From contig JAEYFY010000147.1 of NCBI GenBank assembly GCA_023454395.1, positions 1-12,544 of the forward strand: a stretch of 12,544 nucleotides of DNA, given 5' to 3'. This DNA is from Pseudomonadota bacterium. Its GTDB lineage: Bacteria; Pseudomonadota; Gammaproteobacteria; Enterobacterales; Enterobacteriaceae. The position numbers were made by a program, and so were the translations under genes. Positions within the stretch are counted from its first letter, which is position 1; every line of letters begins with the position of its first letter. The notes under the pieces are model-generated. The model worked only from the letters and a program-made list of their open reading frames with translations. It ran no database searches and was not told the origin of the DNA. Below are positions 1 to 6,472 of this stretch, piece after piece.

Positions 1-37
1 AATTTACTAAATTTTGATTAATTAGCGGGCAAATAAT

Positions 38-793
38 ATGACTCAACAAACTAAGGAAACAACAGATTTTGGTTTCCAAACCGTTGACAAAGATGATAAA
101 CAAACCATGGTTGCAAGGGTTTTTCACTCTGTCGCGTCTAAGTATGATTTAATGAATGACTTGATGTCGTTCGGTGTTCACCGTATTTGGAAACGTTATA
201 CCATTGAAGCAAGTGGCGTAAGACGTAACCAACGTGTTCTTGACCTTGCGGGTGGCACAGGTGATTTAACAGCTAAATTCTCTCGTCTTGTGGGCGAAAA
301 TGGGGAAGTTGTTTTAGCTGATATCAATGACTCAATGTTGAAAATGGGACGTGAAAAGCTACGCGATCACGGTATTGTGGGTAATGTTAACTATGTACAA
401 GCCAATGCTGAAGAGTTACCTTTCCCTGATAACCATTTTGATTGTATTACAATCTCCTTTGGCTTACGTAATGTGACCGATAAAGCAAAAGCTTTACGTT
501 CGATGTTCCGTGTATTAAAGCCAGGTGGACGTCTGCTGGTACTGGAATTCTCTAAACCCGTTCTTGATCCTTTAAGCAAGATTTATGATGCTTACTCTTT
601 CCATATTCTACCGAAAATTGGTCAAGTGATTGTGAATGACGCTGAAAGTTACCGTTATTTAACAGAGTCAATTCGCATGCATCCAGACCAAGAAACACTA
701 AAAGGCATGATGGAAGAAGCGGGATTTGATCAAGTTACCTATACCAATATGACTGGAGGTATAGTTGCATTACACAAAGGATTTAAATTCTGA
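38..793 (+). CDS. ubiE: Ubiquinone/menaquinone C-methyltransferase UbiE
   Basis: SAM-dependent C-methyltransferase that methylates 2-polyprenyl-6-methoxy-1,4-benzoquinol in ubiquinone synthesis and demethylmenaquinol in menaquinone synthesis. The 251-residue product has the same length as E. coli UbiE. A class I methyltransferase fold is visible: SAM motif [11 protein letters not shown] at residues 67-76, the acidic end of strand 2 at D95 (VVLADIN), and post-motif [14 protein letters not shown] at 161-174, typical of the UbiE/COQ5 family. The N-terminal segment [19 protein letters not shown] is family-like and supports the ATG at 38, although only a weak GCGGG-type Shine-Dalgarno precedes it. 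It is the first gene of a ubiE-ubiJ-ubiB cluster, and the next start codon lies one base after its stop. Only 37 bases upstream are in the window, so its promoter cannot be judged. Family assignment is firm. Confidence 0.97.
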   Translation: MTQQTKETTDFGFQTVDKDDKQTMVARVFHSVASKYDLMNDLMSFGVHRIWKRYTIEASGVRRNQRVLDLAGGTGDLTAKFSRLVGENGEVVLADINDSMLKMGREKLRDHGIVGNVNYVQANAEELPFPDNHFDCITISFGLRNVTDKAKALRSMFRVLKPGGRLLVLEFSKPVLDPLSKIYDAYSFHILPKIGQVIVNDAESYRYLTESIRMHPDQETLKGMMEEAGFDQVTYTNMTGGIVALHKGFKF

Positions 794-794
794 G

Positions 795-1436
795 ATGGAA
801 AAAGCCACTTTTTCTCATGATATTGCTTCTCAAGTACTGTATCCGCTGTTAACAGCATCTATGGAGACAGCACTTAATCACGTTTTATATCAGGAAAATG
901 TGCTTAAACCTGCCCGCAATCGCCTTGCGGGCAAAGTGTTGGCGCTTTCTATCAATGAGTTTCCTCGTTCCATCTACTTAGTCTTTAGCGAACAACAAGT
1001 TGATGTATTAAGTCAGTGGGATGATGAAACTGATTGTTTGATAAAAACAAAACTATTAACTCTGATTAAGCTTCGTGACCGTCAAAAAATGTCAGAACTA
1101 ATCAACCGTGGCGATATCACTATTGATGGCGATATGCAGGTTGTGCAAAATTGGTCTGCATTATTAGATATGGCGCAGTGGGACCCGGCGCAATATTTAG
1201 CACCTTATATTGGTGACATTGCGGCGCAAAGTCTGACTGTTGTTGCAGGAAAGGGCGTTCAGTTATTTTCTTCACTCTTAAGTCACCAAAAAGATTATTT
1301 ACGTGACGCATTAATTGAAGAGTGGAAAACCGCACCTAGTGCATTAGAAACAGTCCATTTTTATGATGAAATAGAAGAACTTGCACAGCAAACCGCCGAG
1401 CTGGAAAAACGGTTAGGCACATTGGAGAAAAAATAA
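795..1436 (+). CDS. ubiJ: Ubiquinone biosynthesis accessory factor UbiJ (SCP2 domain)
   Basis: Non-enzymatic accessory factor of aerobic ubiquinone synthesis. In E. coli UbiJ acts with UbiK in the soluble Ubi metabolon and holds lipid intermediates through its SCP2 sterol-carrier-like domain. The product is 213 residues against about 201 in E. coli. Recognisable family stretches are [42 protein letters not shown] and [10 protein letters not shown]. The C-terminal end ([22 protein letters not shown]) has coiled-coil heptads, the likely partner-binding region. I chose the ATG at 795, one base after the ubiE stop, which implies translational coupling. A longer reading from TTG at 765 is possible because GGAGGT lies four bases before it, but it adds residues with no family match. 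The stop overlaps the ubiB start (TAATG). In E. coli the 3' part of this gene also encodes the small RNA EsrE; I cannot confirm that here. Confidence 0.93.
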   Translation: MEKATFSHDIASQVLYPLLTASMETALNHVLYQENVLKPARNRLAGKVLALSINEFPRSIYLVFSEQQVDVLSQWDDETDCLIKTKLLTLIKLRDRQKMSELINRGDITIDGDMQVVQNWSALLDMAQWDPAQYLAPYIGDIAAQSLTVVAGKGVQLFSSLLSHQKDYLRDALIEEWKTAPSALETVHFYDEIEELAQQTAELEKRLGTLEKK

Positions 1437-3073
1437 TGCTCCTGAGTGAGTTAAAGCGCCTCTATCATATTATTCAGGTATTTTTATCTTATGGGCTTGA
1501 TGAGTTAATTCCTAAACACCGAATTACCTTACCTGTAAGATTTGGATGCCGAGCACTATTTTGGATCAAAAATAAACATCCAGAAAAACCATTAGGTGAA
1601 CGCTTACGACTCGCATTGCAAACATTAGGCCCTGTTTGGATTAAATTAGGTCAAATGTTATCAACTCGACGTGATCTTTTCCCTCCTCAAATCGCTGATC
1701 AGCTTGCCTTATTGCAAGATAAAGTTGCTCCTTTTGATGGTAAGAAAGCACGACAATATATTGAAAACTCATTTGGTTGCCCTATCGACCAATGGTTTGA
1801 TGATTTTGATGAAACGCCACTCGCTTCCGCTTCTATTGCGCAGGTTCACACGGCAAAATTAAAAGAAAACGGCAAAGAAGTGGTACTAAAGGTTATTCGT
1901 CCCGATATTCAACCGGTGATAAAAGCAGATATCCGTTTGATGTATCGCTTAGCAAATCTATTACCGTTTTTACCTGATGGTCGTCGTTTACGACCAAAAG
2001 AAGTGATCCGCGAATACGAAAAGACATTACTTGATGAGCTAAATTTACTGCGTGAAGCTGCGAATGCTATTCAGCTACGTCGTAATTTTGAAAATAGCTC
2101 TATGTTGTATATTCCTGAAGTGTATTCAGATTATTGCCATGAAAACGTAATGGTAATGGAGCGTATTTATGGTATTCCCGTTTCTGATATTGAAGCGTTG
2201 AATGCACAAAAAACGAATATGAAGCTTCTTGCAGAGCGTGGCGTAAAAGTCTTTTTCACTCAGGTGTTTAGAGACAGCTTTTTCCATGCTGATATGCATC
2301 CTGGTAATGTGTTCATTAGCTATGATCACCCTGAGAACCCATATTATATTGGTATTGATTGCGGTATCGTTGGCTCATTAAATAAAGAAGATAAACGCTA
2401 TTTAGCTGAAAACTTCTTAGCTTTCTTTAACCGCGATTATCGGAAAGTTGCAGAATTACATGTTGATTCAGGCTGGGTGCCAGCAGATACCAATGTGGAA
2501 GATTTTGAATTTGCGATCCGTACTGTGTGTGAACCGATTTTTGAAAAACCACTTTCTGAGATCTCATTTGGACATGTGTTACTTAATCTTTTCAATACAG
2601 CACGTCGTTTCAATATGGAAGTACAACCACAGTTAGTTTTACTTCAAAAAACATTGCTTTATGTTGAAGGGCTTGGGCGTCAATTATATCCACAATTGGA
2701 TTTATGGAAAACGGCCAAACCTTTCTTAGAAGATTGGCTACATAGTCAAATTGGTATCACGGCATTAGTGAATGGCATAAAGAGCAAAGCGCCTTACTGG
2801 ATTGAAAAAATGCCAGAGATACCAGAGCTGGTTTATGATAGTCTGAAGCAACATAAAAATATGAAGTTAACGCTAGATAAATTGACGGAACAAATAAGTT
2901 CGCAAAGAGTCAAACAGAGACAGTCTCTATTTTTATTGGGTATAGGTACAACACTGTTTTTATGCGGTAGCCTGTTTTTTGTTTCTGGTTTTAAAACATT
3001 ATTCAGTGTTTTTATCAGTTTAGGTCTTCTTGCATGGATTTTGGGTTGGTTTAGATCTGGTAATGCACAATAA
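1436..3073 (+). CDS. ubiB: Ubiquinone biosynthesis ATPase/kinase-like protein UbiB
   Basis: Member of the ABC1/ADCK/UbiB atypical kinase family, needed for ubiquinone synthesis. Homologues show ATPase activity and are thought to help extract or present hydrophobic quinone precursors at the inner membrane. The 545-residue product matches the E. coli length closely. Family signatures are in order: the KxGQ motif KLGQ at residues 70-73, the alanine-rich loop replacing a glycine loop (ASASIAQ, about 130-136), the ATP-binding lysine in VVLKVIRP (K152), the catalytic-loop equivalent HADMHPGN at 284-291, and the metal-binding DCG replacing DFG at 308-310. Two hydrophobic segments at about 497-516 and 521-539 are the C-terminal membrane anchors. 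The start overlaps the ubiJ stop by one base. UbiB probably ends the ubiE-J-B transcript, although no convincing terminator follows before tatA. Confidence 0.97.
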   Translation: MLLSELKRLYHIIQVFLSYGLDELIPKHRITLPVRFGCRALFWIKNKHPEKPLGERLRLALQTLGPVWIKLGQMLSTRRDLFPPQIADQLALLQDKVAPFDGKKARQYIENSFGCPIDQWFDDFDETPLASASIAQVHTAKLKENGKEVVLKVIRPDIQPVIKADIRLMYRLANLLPFLPDGRRLRPKEVIREYEKTLLDELNLLREAANAIQLRRNFENSSMLYIPEVYSDYCHENVMVMERIYGIPVSDIEALNAQKTNMKLLAERGVKVFFTQVFRDSFFHADMHPGNVFISYDHPENPYYIGIDCGIVGSLNKEDKRYLAENFLAFFNRDYRKVAELHVDSGWVPADTNVEDFEFAIRTVCEPIFEKPLSEISFGHVLLNLFNTARRFNMEVQPQLVLLQKTLLYVEGLGRQLYPQLDLWKTAKPFLEDWLHSQIGITALVNGIKSKAPYWIEKMPEIPELVYDSLKQHKNMKLTLDKLTEQISSQRVKQRQSLFLLGIGTTLFLCGSLFFVSGFKTLFSVFISLGLLAWILGWFRSGNAQ

Positions 3074-3145
3074 AAACGCATCAAAGTTTGTCTTTGAGCA
3101 AATTAAAAGATGAATTCGAGATTCCCGAAAATTGAATTCGTTGTA

Positions 3146-3151
3146 TATAAT
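3146..3151 (+). promoter_or_regulatory. Candidate -10 element of a tatABC promoter
   Basis: A perfect TATAAT lies 47 bases before the tatA start, in the 125-base gap after ubiB. No good -35 box stands at the right distance; the best is a weak TTCCCG at 3122-3127 with an 18-base spacer. An 8-base direct repeat, TGAATTCG, occurs at 3111-3118 and 3133-3140, 22 bases apart, flanking the poor -35 position. E. coli also has a tat promoter between ubiB and tatA, which fits. Inferred from sequence only. Confidence 0.5.
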
Positions 3152-3198
3152 GGGCACTGTTATTAAGTATAACCCCGAAAATAGTTGAGGAACATAAA

Positions 3199-3468
3199 AT
3201 GGGCGGTATTAGCATTTGGCAATTACTCATCATCGCTGTCATCGTTGTCTTATTATTTGGTACAAATAAACTGCGCACATTAGGCTCAGATTTAGGCGCA
3301 TCAGTAAAAGGCTTTAAAAAAGCGATTGGTGACGAAAATGCAGATAAAGACACCAGCAACGCTGAAAAAACAAATAATGACGCAGATTTTGATACTAAAA
3401 ATTTAGCGCAGAAGACTTCAACAGAAGAGAAGTCTACAACTGAGAGCAAAAACAAAGAGCAGGTGTAA
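3199..3468 (+). CDS. tatA: Twin-arginine translocase subunit TatA
   Basis: Pore-forming or membrane-thinning subunit of the Tat system, which moves folded proteins with twin-arginine signal peptides across the inner membrane. The 89-residue product has the same length as E. coli TatA. It shows a short N-terminal membrane helix (residues 4-20, with polar Q8), the F20-G21 hinge, an amphipathic helix (about 22-44, including conserved F39 in VKGFKKA), and a charged, Lys/Glu/Asn-rich flexible tail. GAGG at 3187-3190 sits eight bases before the ATG. It begins the tatABC cluster; tatB starts three bases after its stop. Identification is firm because the first 21 residues match the E. coli protein essentially exactly. 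Confidence 0.97.
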   Translation: MGGISIWQLLIIAVIVVLLFGTNKLRTLGSDLGASVKGFKKAIGDENADKDTSNAEKTNNDADFDTKNLAQKTSTEEKSTTESKNKEQV

Positions 3469-3471
3469 ACC

Positions 3472-3987
3472 GTGTTTGACATTGGTTTTAGTCAGCTGCT
3501 ATTGGTCATGGTGATTGGTCTTGTTTTTCTGGGGCCAGAACGTTTGCCCGTAGCAGTAAAAACAATTGCTGGCTGGGTAAGGGCGCTACGCTCTTTGGCT
3601 GCGAATGTGCAAAATGAACTGGCTCAAGAACTAAAACTTCAAGAACTCCAAGAGAGCTTGAAAAAAGTTGAAGAGAAAGCGAATTTACAAACGTTGTCGC
3701 CAGAGCTGAAAGCGTCTATGGATGAGTTAAAAGAGGCTGCACAGTCTTTAAAACAAACTTATCAAGCTCCTGCAACGCCAGACTCCACGAAAGAGCAGTC
3801 TGTAAAAACCGACTCTACGGAACCTTCACCTTCTGATTTAGCTGAACTTGCTGAAGCTGATGAAGTTAATGATGATGCTAATCGCCATAAACCTGTGGCA
3901 GAAAGTGTTACAAAGACAGAAGTTCCTGTTACTCAGCCAGTAACAATAGAGAAAAAAACAACTGATCAGGTCAATGGTGAGCATTAA
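3472..3987 (+). CDS. tatB: Twin-arginine translocase subunit TatB
   Basis: Partner of TatC in the Tat receptor complex that binds twin-arginine signal peptides. The start is GTG, as in E. coli tatB, with AGG at 3461-3463 as Shine-Dalgarno inside the end of tatA. The 171-residue product has an N-terminal membrane helix (about 5-20), the GP hinge (G21-P22) followed by [18 protein letters not shown], an amphipathic or coiled helix to about residue 95 ([27 protein letters not shown]), and an acidic, Pro/Thr/Ser-rich disordered tail. The odd feature is residue 8. E. coli TatB has glutamate in FSELLL; here it is glutamine (FSQLLL, codon CAG), the residue TatA carries at this position. Length, hinge and context still make this TatB rather than a second TatA. 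Confidence 0.96.
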   Translation: MFDIGFSQLLLVMVIGLVFLGPERLPVAVKTIAGWVRALRSLAANVQNELAQELKLQELQESLKKVEEKANLQTLSPELKASMDELKEAAQSLKQTYQAPATPDSTKEQSVKTDSTEPSPSDLAELAEADEVNDDANRHKPVAESVTKTEVPVTQPVTIEKKTTDQVNGEH

Positions 3988-3990
3988 AAC

Positions 3991-4776
3991 ATGGCAGTAA
4001 ATGATACCCAACCGCTGATCAGCCATTTAATAGAACTTCGTAAGCGTTTGATGTATAGCTTAATCTCAGTTCTAGTGGTTTTTTTAGCGCTGGTTTATTT
4101 TTCTAATGATATCTATCAATTAGTCTCGGCTCCATTACTCGATAAGTTGCCAAAAGGGTCAAATATGAGTGCGACAGATGTTGCCTCTACTTTTTTGACT
4201 CCGATTAAATTGACAATAATGGTATCCATTTTTGCTTCTGTACCTATTATTCTTTATCAGGTATGGGCTTTTATCGCACCAGCATTGTATAAACACGAAC
4301 GCCGCTTAATGCTGCCATTACTTGTTTCAAGTACGGTATTATTCTACCTCGGTATGGCGTTTGCTTATTTTGTTGTGTTCCCTCTCGCGTTTGGCTTCTT
4401 TGTTAATACAACCCCTGAAGGGGTTAATTTTATTCCAGATATCAGTAAATATCTAAGTTTCGTAATGACGTTATTTATGGCGTTTGGTGCAGCTTTTGAA
4501 GTACCGATTGCGATTATTTTACTGTGTTGGAGTGGTGTAACGACACCTGAAGCATTAAAGAAAAAACGTCCTTATATTCTTGTCGGTGCCTTTGTCGTTG
4601 GTATGATTTTGACACCACCAGATGTTTTCTCTCAAACCTTACTCGCAATACCTATGTACTTACTGTTTGAAATCGGTGTCATGGTATCGCGCTTTTATGT
4701 AGGCAAGGGAAGAAGAACAGATGAAGAAGGAGCTGAGGAAGCAGAGGCTGAAGCTGAAGCAGAACAGCAAAAATAA
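3991..4776 (+). CDS. tatC: Twin-arginine translocase subunit TatC
   Basis: Core Tat receptor in the inner membrane; it recognises the twin-arginine motif and recruits TatA. The 261-residue product has six membrane segments in the usual pattern. Signal-peptide-binding residues known from E. coli are kept: E15 and R17 in LIELRKRL, P48, F94 and E103 in the first cytoplasmic loop ([15 protein letters not shown]). E170 in transmembrane helix 4 is also kept, as is the polar cluster that contacts TatB and TatA (M205, T208, Q215) around [12 protein letters not shown]. The C-terminal tail is a low-complexity acidic run of Glu-Ala repeats. The start lies three bases after the tatB stop, with GGTGAG at 3976-3981. 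The gene is followed directly by a terminator and convergent rfaH, so the tatD that usually completes this operon in E. coli is missing. Confidence 0.97.
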   Translation: MAVNDTQPLISHLIELRKRLMYSLISVLVVFLALVYFSNDIYQLVSAPLLDKLPKGSNMSATDVASTFLTPIKLTIMVSIFASVPIILYQVWAFIAPALYKHERRLMLPLLVSSTVLFYLGMAFAYFVVFPLAFGFFVNTTPEGVNFIPDISKYLSFVMTLFMAFGAAFEVPIAIILLCWSGVTTPEALKKKRPYILVGAFVVGMILTPPDVFSQTLLAIPMYLLFEIGVMVSRFYVGKGRRTDEEGAEEAEAEAEAEQQK

Positions 4777-4799
4777 TTTTAGAACCGATTTTCTAAAAT
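4776..4799 (-). terminator. Possible terminator for rfaH (minus-strand direction)
   Basis: A perfect 9-base inverted repeat (ATTTTAGAA at 4776-4784 and TTCTAAAAT at 4791-4799, loop of six) lies just after the tatC stop. Read on the minus strand, a TTATTTTT tract follows the stem, which is the order expected for a terminator of convergent rfaH. The stem is AT-rich and therefore weak. Confidence 0.4.
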
Positions 4800-4808
4800 C
4801 ATATGATA

Positions 4809-4838
4809 TTAGCCCAGCGATTGCTGGGTTAACTTTTT
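4809..4838 (+). terminator. Rho-independent terminator of tatABC
   Basis: A 10-base stem TTAGCCCAGC / GCTGGGTTAA (one G-U pair) with loop GATT is followed by CTTTTTCT, which runs into the rfaH stop codon on the other strand. This is a good intrinsic terminator for transcription coming out of tatC. Confidence 0.85.
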
Positions 4839-5339
4839 CTAGAGCGACTCTTTTTTAAACTCTTTATTTCCGACGGATTTTTTTACTTCACTATTTAATA
4901 TATTTAAAAGCAAAATCGAACGGGCTTCACCATCAGGCTCTTGATATATGGCTTTGATCCCTTGAAAAATCCCTTCTGTTATTAATACGCTATCGCCACT
5001 GTGAGGTACATTTTCTTCACTATAAGTGAGAGAAGAAAGCTGAGGTATTTGCAGTGTATCAATCACATCTTGAGGAACAGTGACAGGATATTGCCCAAAG
5101 CGAACAAACGAGTTTACTCCACGCGTTGAGTTAATCGTCGTGGTGTGGATCACTTCAGGATCAAATTCTATAAAAAGATAATTAGGGAAAAGCGGTTCTG
5201 TTACGGTAGTGCGCTTTCCTCTTAATACTTTTTCTATGGTTACCATAGGTGTAAAACAGCCCACTTGCTGACGTTCTAAGTGTTCGATAGCACGAGGAAT
5301 TTGCCCTCGTTTACAATACAGCAAATGCCAGTTTTTCAT
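4839..5339 (-). CDS. rfaH: Transcription antitermination factor RfaH
   Basis: NusG paralogue that is recruited to RNA polymerase paused at ops elements and suppresses pausing and Rho termination in long surface-polysaccharide, toxin and conjugation operons. The 166-residue product compares with 162 in E. coli. The N-terminal NGN domain (about 1-100) contains [44 protein letters not shown] and [11 protein letters not shown]. The C-terminal domain (about 113-162) contains [11 protein letters not shown]. The interdomain salt-bridge pair known from E. coli (E48-R138) is present as E48 and R140, which supports the fold-switching, autoinhibited type of RfaH rather than an ordinary NusG. The ATG has no clear Shine-Dalgarno: the sequence before it reads CCTATTGTCTCTATT. 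The linker (about 97-113) is the least E. coli-like part. No ops element was found in the window, so its targets lie elsewhere. Confidence 0.96.
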   Translation of the reverse strand: MKNWHLLYCKRGQIPRAIEHLERQQVGCFTPMVTIEKVLRGKRTTVTEPLFPNYLFIEFDPEVIHTTTINSTRGVNSFVRFGQYPVTVPQDVIDTLQIPQLSSLTYSEENVPHSGDSVLITEGIFQGIKAIYQEPDGEARSILLLNILNSEVKKSVGNKEFKKESL

Positions 5340-5376
5340 AATAGAGACAATAGGTTAGTTAAATTTAATTTAAGTG

Positions 5377-5405
5377 ATAATAGCAAATTTATCATTAAGG
5401 TAACA
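5377..5405 (-). promoter_or_regulatory. Candidate rfaH promoter
   Basis: On the minus strand, TGTTAC (5400-5405) and TATTAT (5377-5382) are separated by 17 bases, about 38 bases before the rfaH start. The -10 is good and the -35 is weak. This would give a short leader of about 30 bases. Inference from motif spacing only. Confidence 0.4.
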
Positions 5406-5581
5406 GTTATCTATCGGGGGATGAAATAAAAAATAGAGTAACGTGGTTTTATACTGAAAAAAGCACAGAAAAGCTGTGTTTATAAGCAATAAAAGCGCTT
5501 GTTTTTGTTACTTTCACTTGGATCTCGGATAGAGGTAACAAGTTAATAAAAAAGTGATGGTAAAAATAAGAAAAAGCTCTC

Positions 5582-5595
5582 AAGATAATTATCTT
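5582..5595. promoter_or_regulatory. Perfect 14-bp palindrome upstream of pepE, possible operator
   Basis: AAGATAATTATCTT is a perfect palindrome ending 34 bases before the pepE ATG and overlapping a possible -10 (TAGAAT, 5595-5600). The place and symmetry suit a dimeric repressor site, but I cannot name a regulator. Salmonella pepE has been linked to cAMP-CRP, yet this site does not resemble a CRP site. Confidence 0.35.
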
Positions 5596-5629
5596 AGAAT
5601 TTTGTTCATAATTATAAAGAGGTTCTGTA

Positions 5630-6355
5630 ATGGAAGTTTTTTTATTAAGTAACGGAAAAATTGCCGGGGATCCACGTTGGTTAAGTTATGCAAAAGATAA
5701 TATCGATAGCATGATTAAAAAACGCGGTATTCGTTCCGCTGTATTAATTGCTTATGCCGTTATTCGTTCCGATCATGACCAACGCGCTCGTGATTTATCA
5801 GAAGTGTTAGGTATTGAAGTTACTTGTATTGAACATTTTGATTCAGAAGTAGACGCAATCAATAATGCAGAATGTATTTTAGTCAGTGGTGGTAATACTT
5901 GGCTATTAAACCAAATGCTGCATGAGAAAGGATTGGTTGTTCCAATTCAACGTGCAGTACGTGAGCGCAATATTCCGTATATTGGTTGGAGTGCTGGTTG
6001 TAATGTCGCAACACCAACAATTCGTACCACTAATGATATGCCAGTACGCTCCTCTGTTATTATGCCTTCATTAGGCCTATTCCCTGTCCAAATTAACCCA
6101 CATTATATTGATGCTTCTATTAGTGGTCATATGGGTGAAACGCGCGATGAGCGTATTGCAGAGTTTTGTGCAATTAACCCTGAAGAGATTGTTGTGGCTA
6201 TCCGTGAAGGGAGTTACTTATATATTCAAGGTGAAGAATTGCGTTATTACAGCGCTAAAAATGAAGGTTTTAAAATCTTCCAACATGGAAAAACATTCCC
6301 TGAACAGTTTGATACTAAATTGCTTTCAGAGTGGGTTCCATTCCGCTGTTTATAA
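5630..6355 (+). CDS. pepE: Dipeptidase E (alpha-aspartyl dipeptidase)
   Basis: Cytoplasmic serine peptidase of family S51 that hydrolyses dipeptides with an N-terminal aspartate. The product is 241 residues against 229 in E. coli and Salmonella. The nucleophile elbow GWSAG places the catalytic serine at S121; H158 in QINPHYID and E193 in AIREGSY correspond to the Ser120-His157-Glu192 triad described for the Salmonella enzyme. Further family stretches are SGGNTWLLN (86-94), the region around PTIRTTNDMP (129-138) and GHMGETRDERI (166-176). The residue after WSAG is Cys rather than the Ala of E. coli. AGAGG at 5618-5622 sits seven bases before the ATG and fixes the start. It is a single gene: divergent from rfaH and closed by a strong terminator. 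In E. coli K-12 this gene is not between rfaH and ubiD, so it was inserted, moved or retained here in this lineage. Confidence 0.94.
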   Translation: MEVFLLSNGKIAGDPRWLSYAKDNIDSMIKKRGIRSAVLIAYAVIRSDHDQRARDLSEVLGIEVTCIEHFDSEVDAINNAECILVSGGNTWLLNQMLHEKGLVVPIQRAVRERNIPYIGWSAGCNVATPTIRTTNDMPVRSSVIMPSLGLFPVQINPHYIDASISGHMGETRDERIAEFCAINPEEIVVAIREGSYLYIQGEELRYYSAKNEGFKIFQHGKTFPEQFDTKLLSEWVPFRCL

Positions 6356-6424
6356 GTATAGTGAACGCGACTAAATAAAAAGCATTGCATTTTAGTGAGT
6401 TATGCGTTTAGCTTATAGCGTCTC

Positions 6425-6451
6425 AAAGAGGGCATTGGCCCTCTTTTCTTT
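6425..6451 (+). terminator. Rho-independent terminator after pepE, just before ubiD
   Basis: A perfect 9-base stem AAAGAGGGC / GCCCTCTTT with loop ATTG is followed by TCTTTC. It would stop pepE transcripts efficiently. It ends only about 22 bases before the ubiD start, leaving no space for a promoter between the two, so some read-through or a promoter overlapping the hairpin must feed ubiD. Confidence 0.88.
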
Positions 6452-6472
6452 CACTCACTGGCTCGTAAGATT

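Larger units (their letters stand above)
5340..5629. other. Divergent intergenic region between rfaH and pepE
   Basis: An AT-rich 290-base stretch without a credible coding region. It must hold the rfaH promoter (minus) and the pepE promoter (plus). Visible structures are an imperfect hairpin at 5461-5481 (arms AAGCACAG and CTGTGTTT), the palindrome AAGCGCTT at 5493-5500 followed by GTTTTTG, a 7-base inverted repeat TTGTTAC / GTAACAA (5505-5511 and 5535-5541), a perfect 14-base palindrome at 5582-5595, and a TATACT -10-like hexamer at 5450-5455 without a -35. Whether any of these is transcribed as a small RNA cannot be told from sequence alone. Confidence 0.6.

Noticed and set aside
1120..1436. 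EsrE-type small RNA at the 3' end of ubiJ
   Set aside because: Known in E. coli at this place, but no promoter or terminator of its own can be shown here by eye.
3081..3097. Terminator after ubiB (TCAAAG / CTTTGA)
   Set aside because: The stem is only six AT-rich pairs and no T run follows, so it does not qualify as an intrinsic terminator.
3199..3215. ops-like GGCGGTA at the tatA start, considered as an RfaH target
   Set aside because: The match to GGCGGTAGnnTG breaks after GGCGGTA, and the bases encode the fixed TatA N-terminus; no operon of the RfaH type follows.
3081..3482. 133-codon open frame on the minus strand antisense to tatA
   Set aside because: It mirrors the Lys/Ser/Thr/Glu-rich TatA tail, resembles no family I recognise, and lies fully over a well-identified gene; shadow frame.
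4720..4773. Repeat-like GAAGCAGAGGCTGAAGC tract
   Set aside because: This is the Glu-Ala-rich C-terminal tail of TatC in coding frame, not a separate repeat element.
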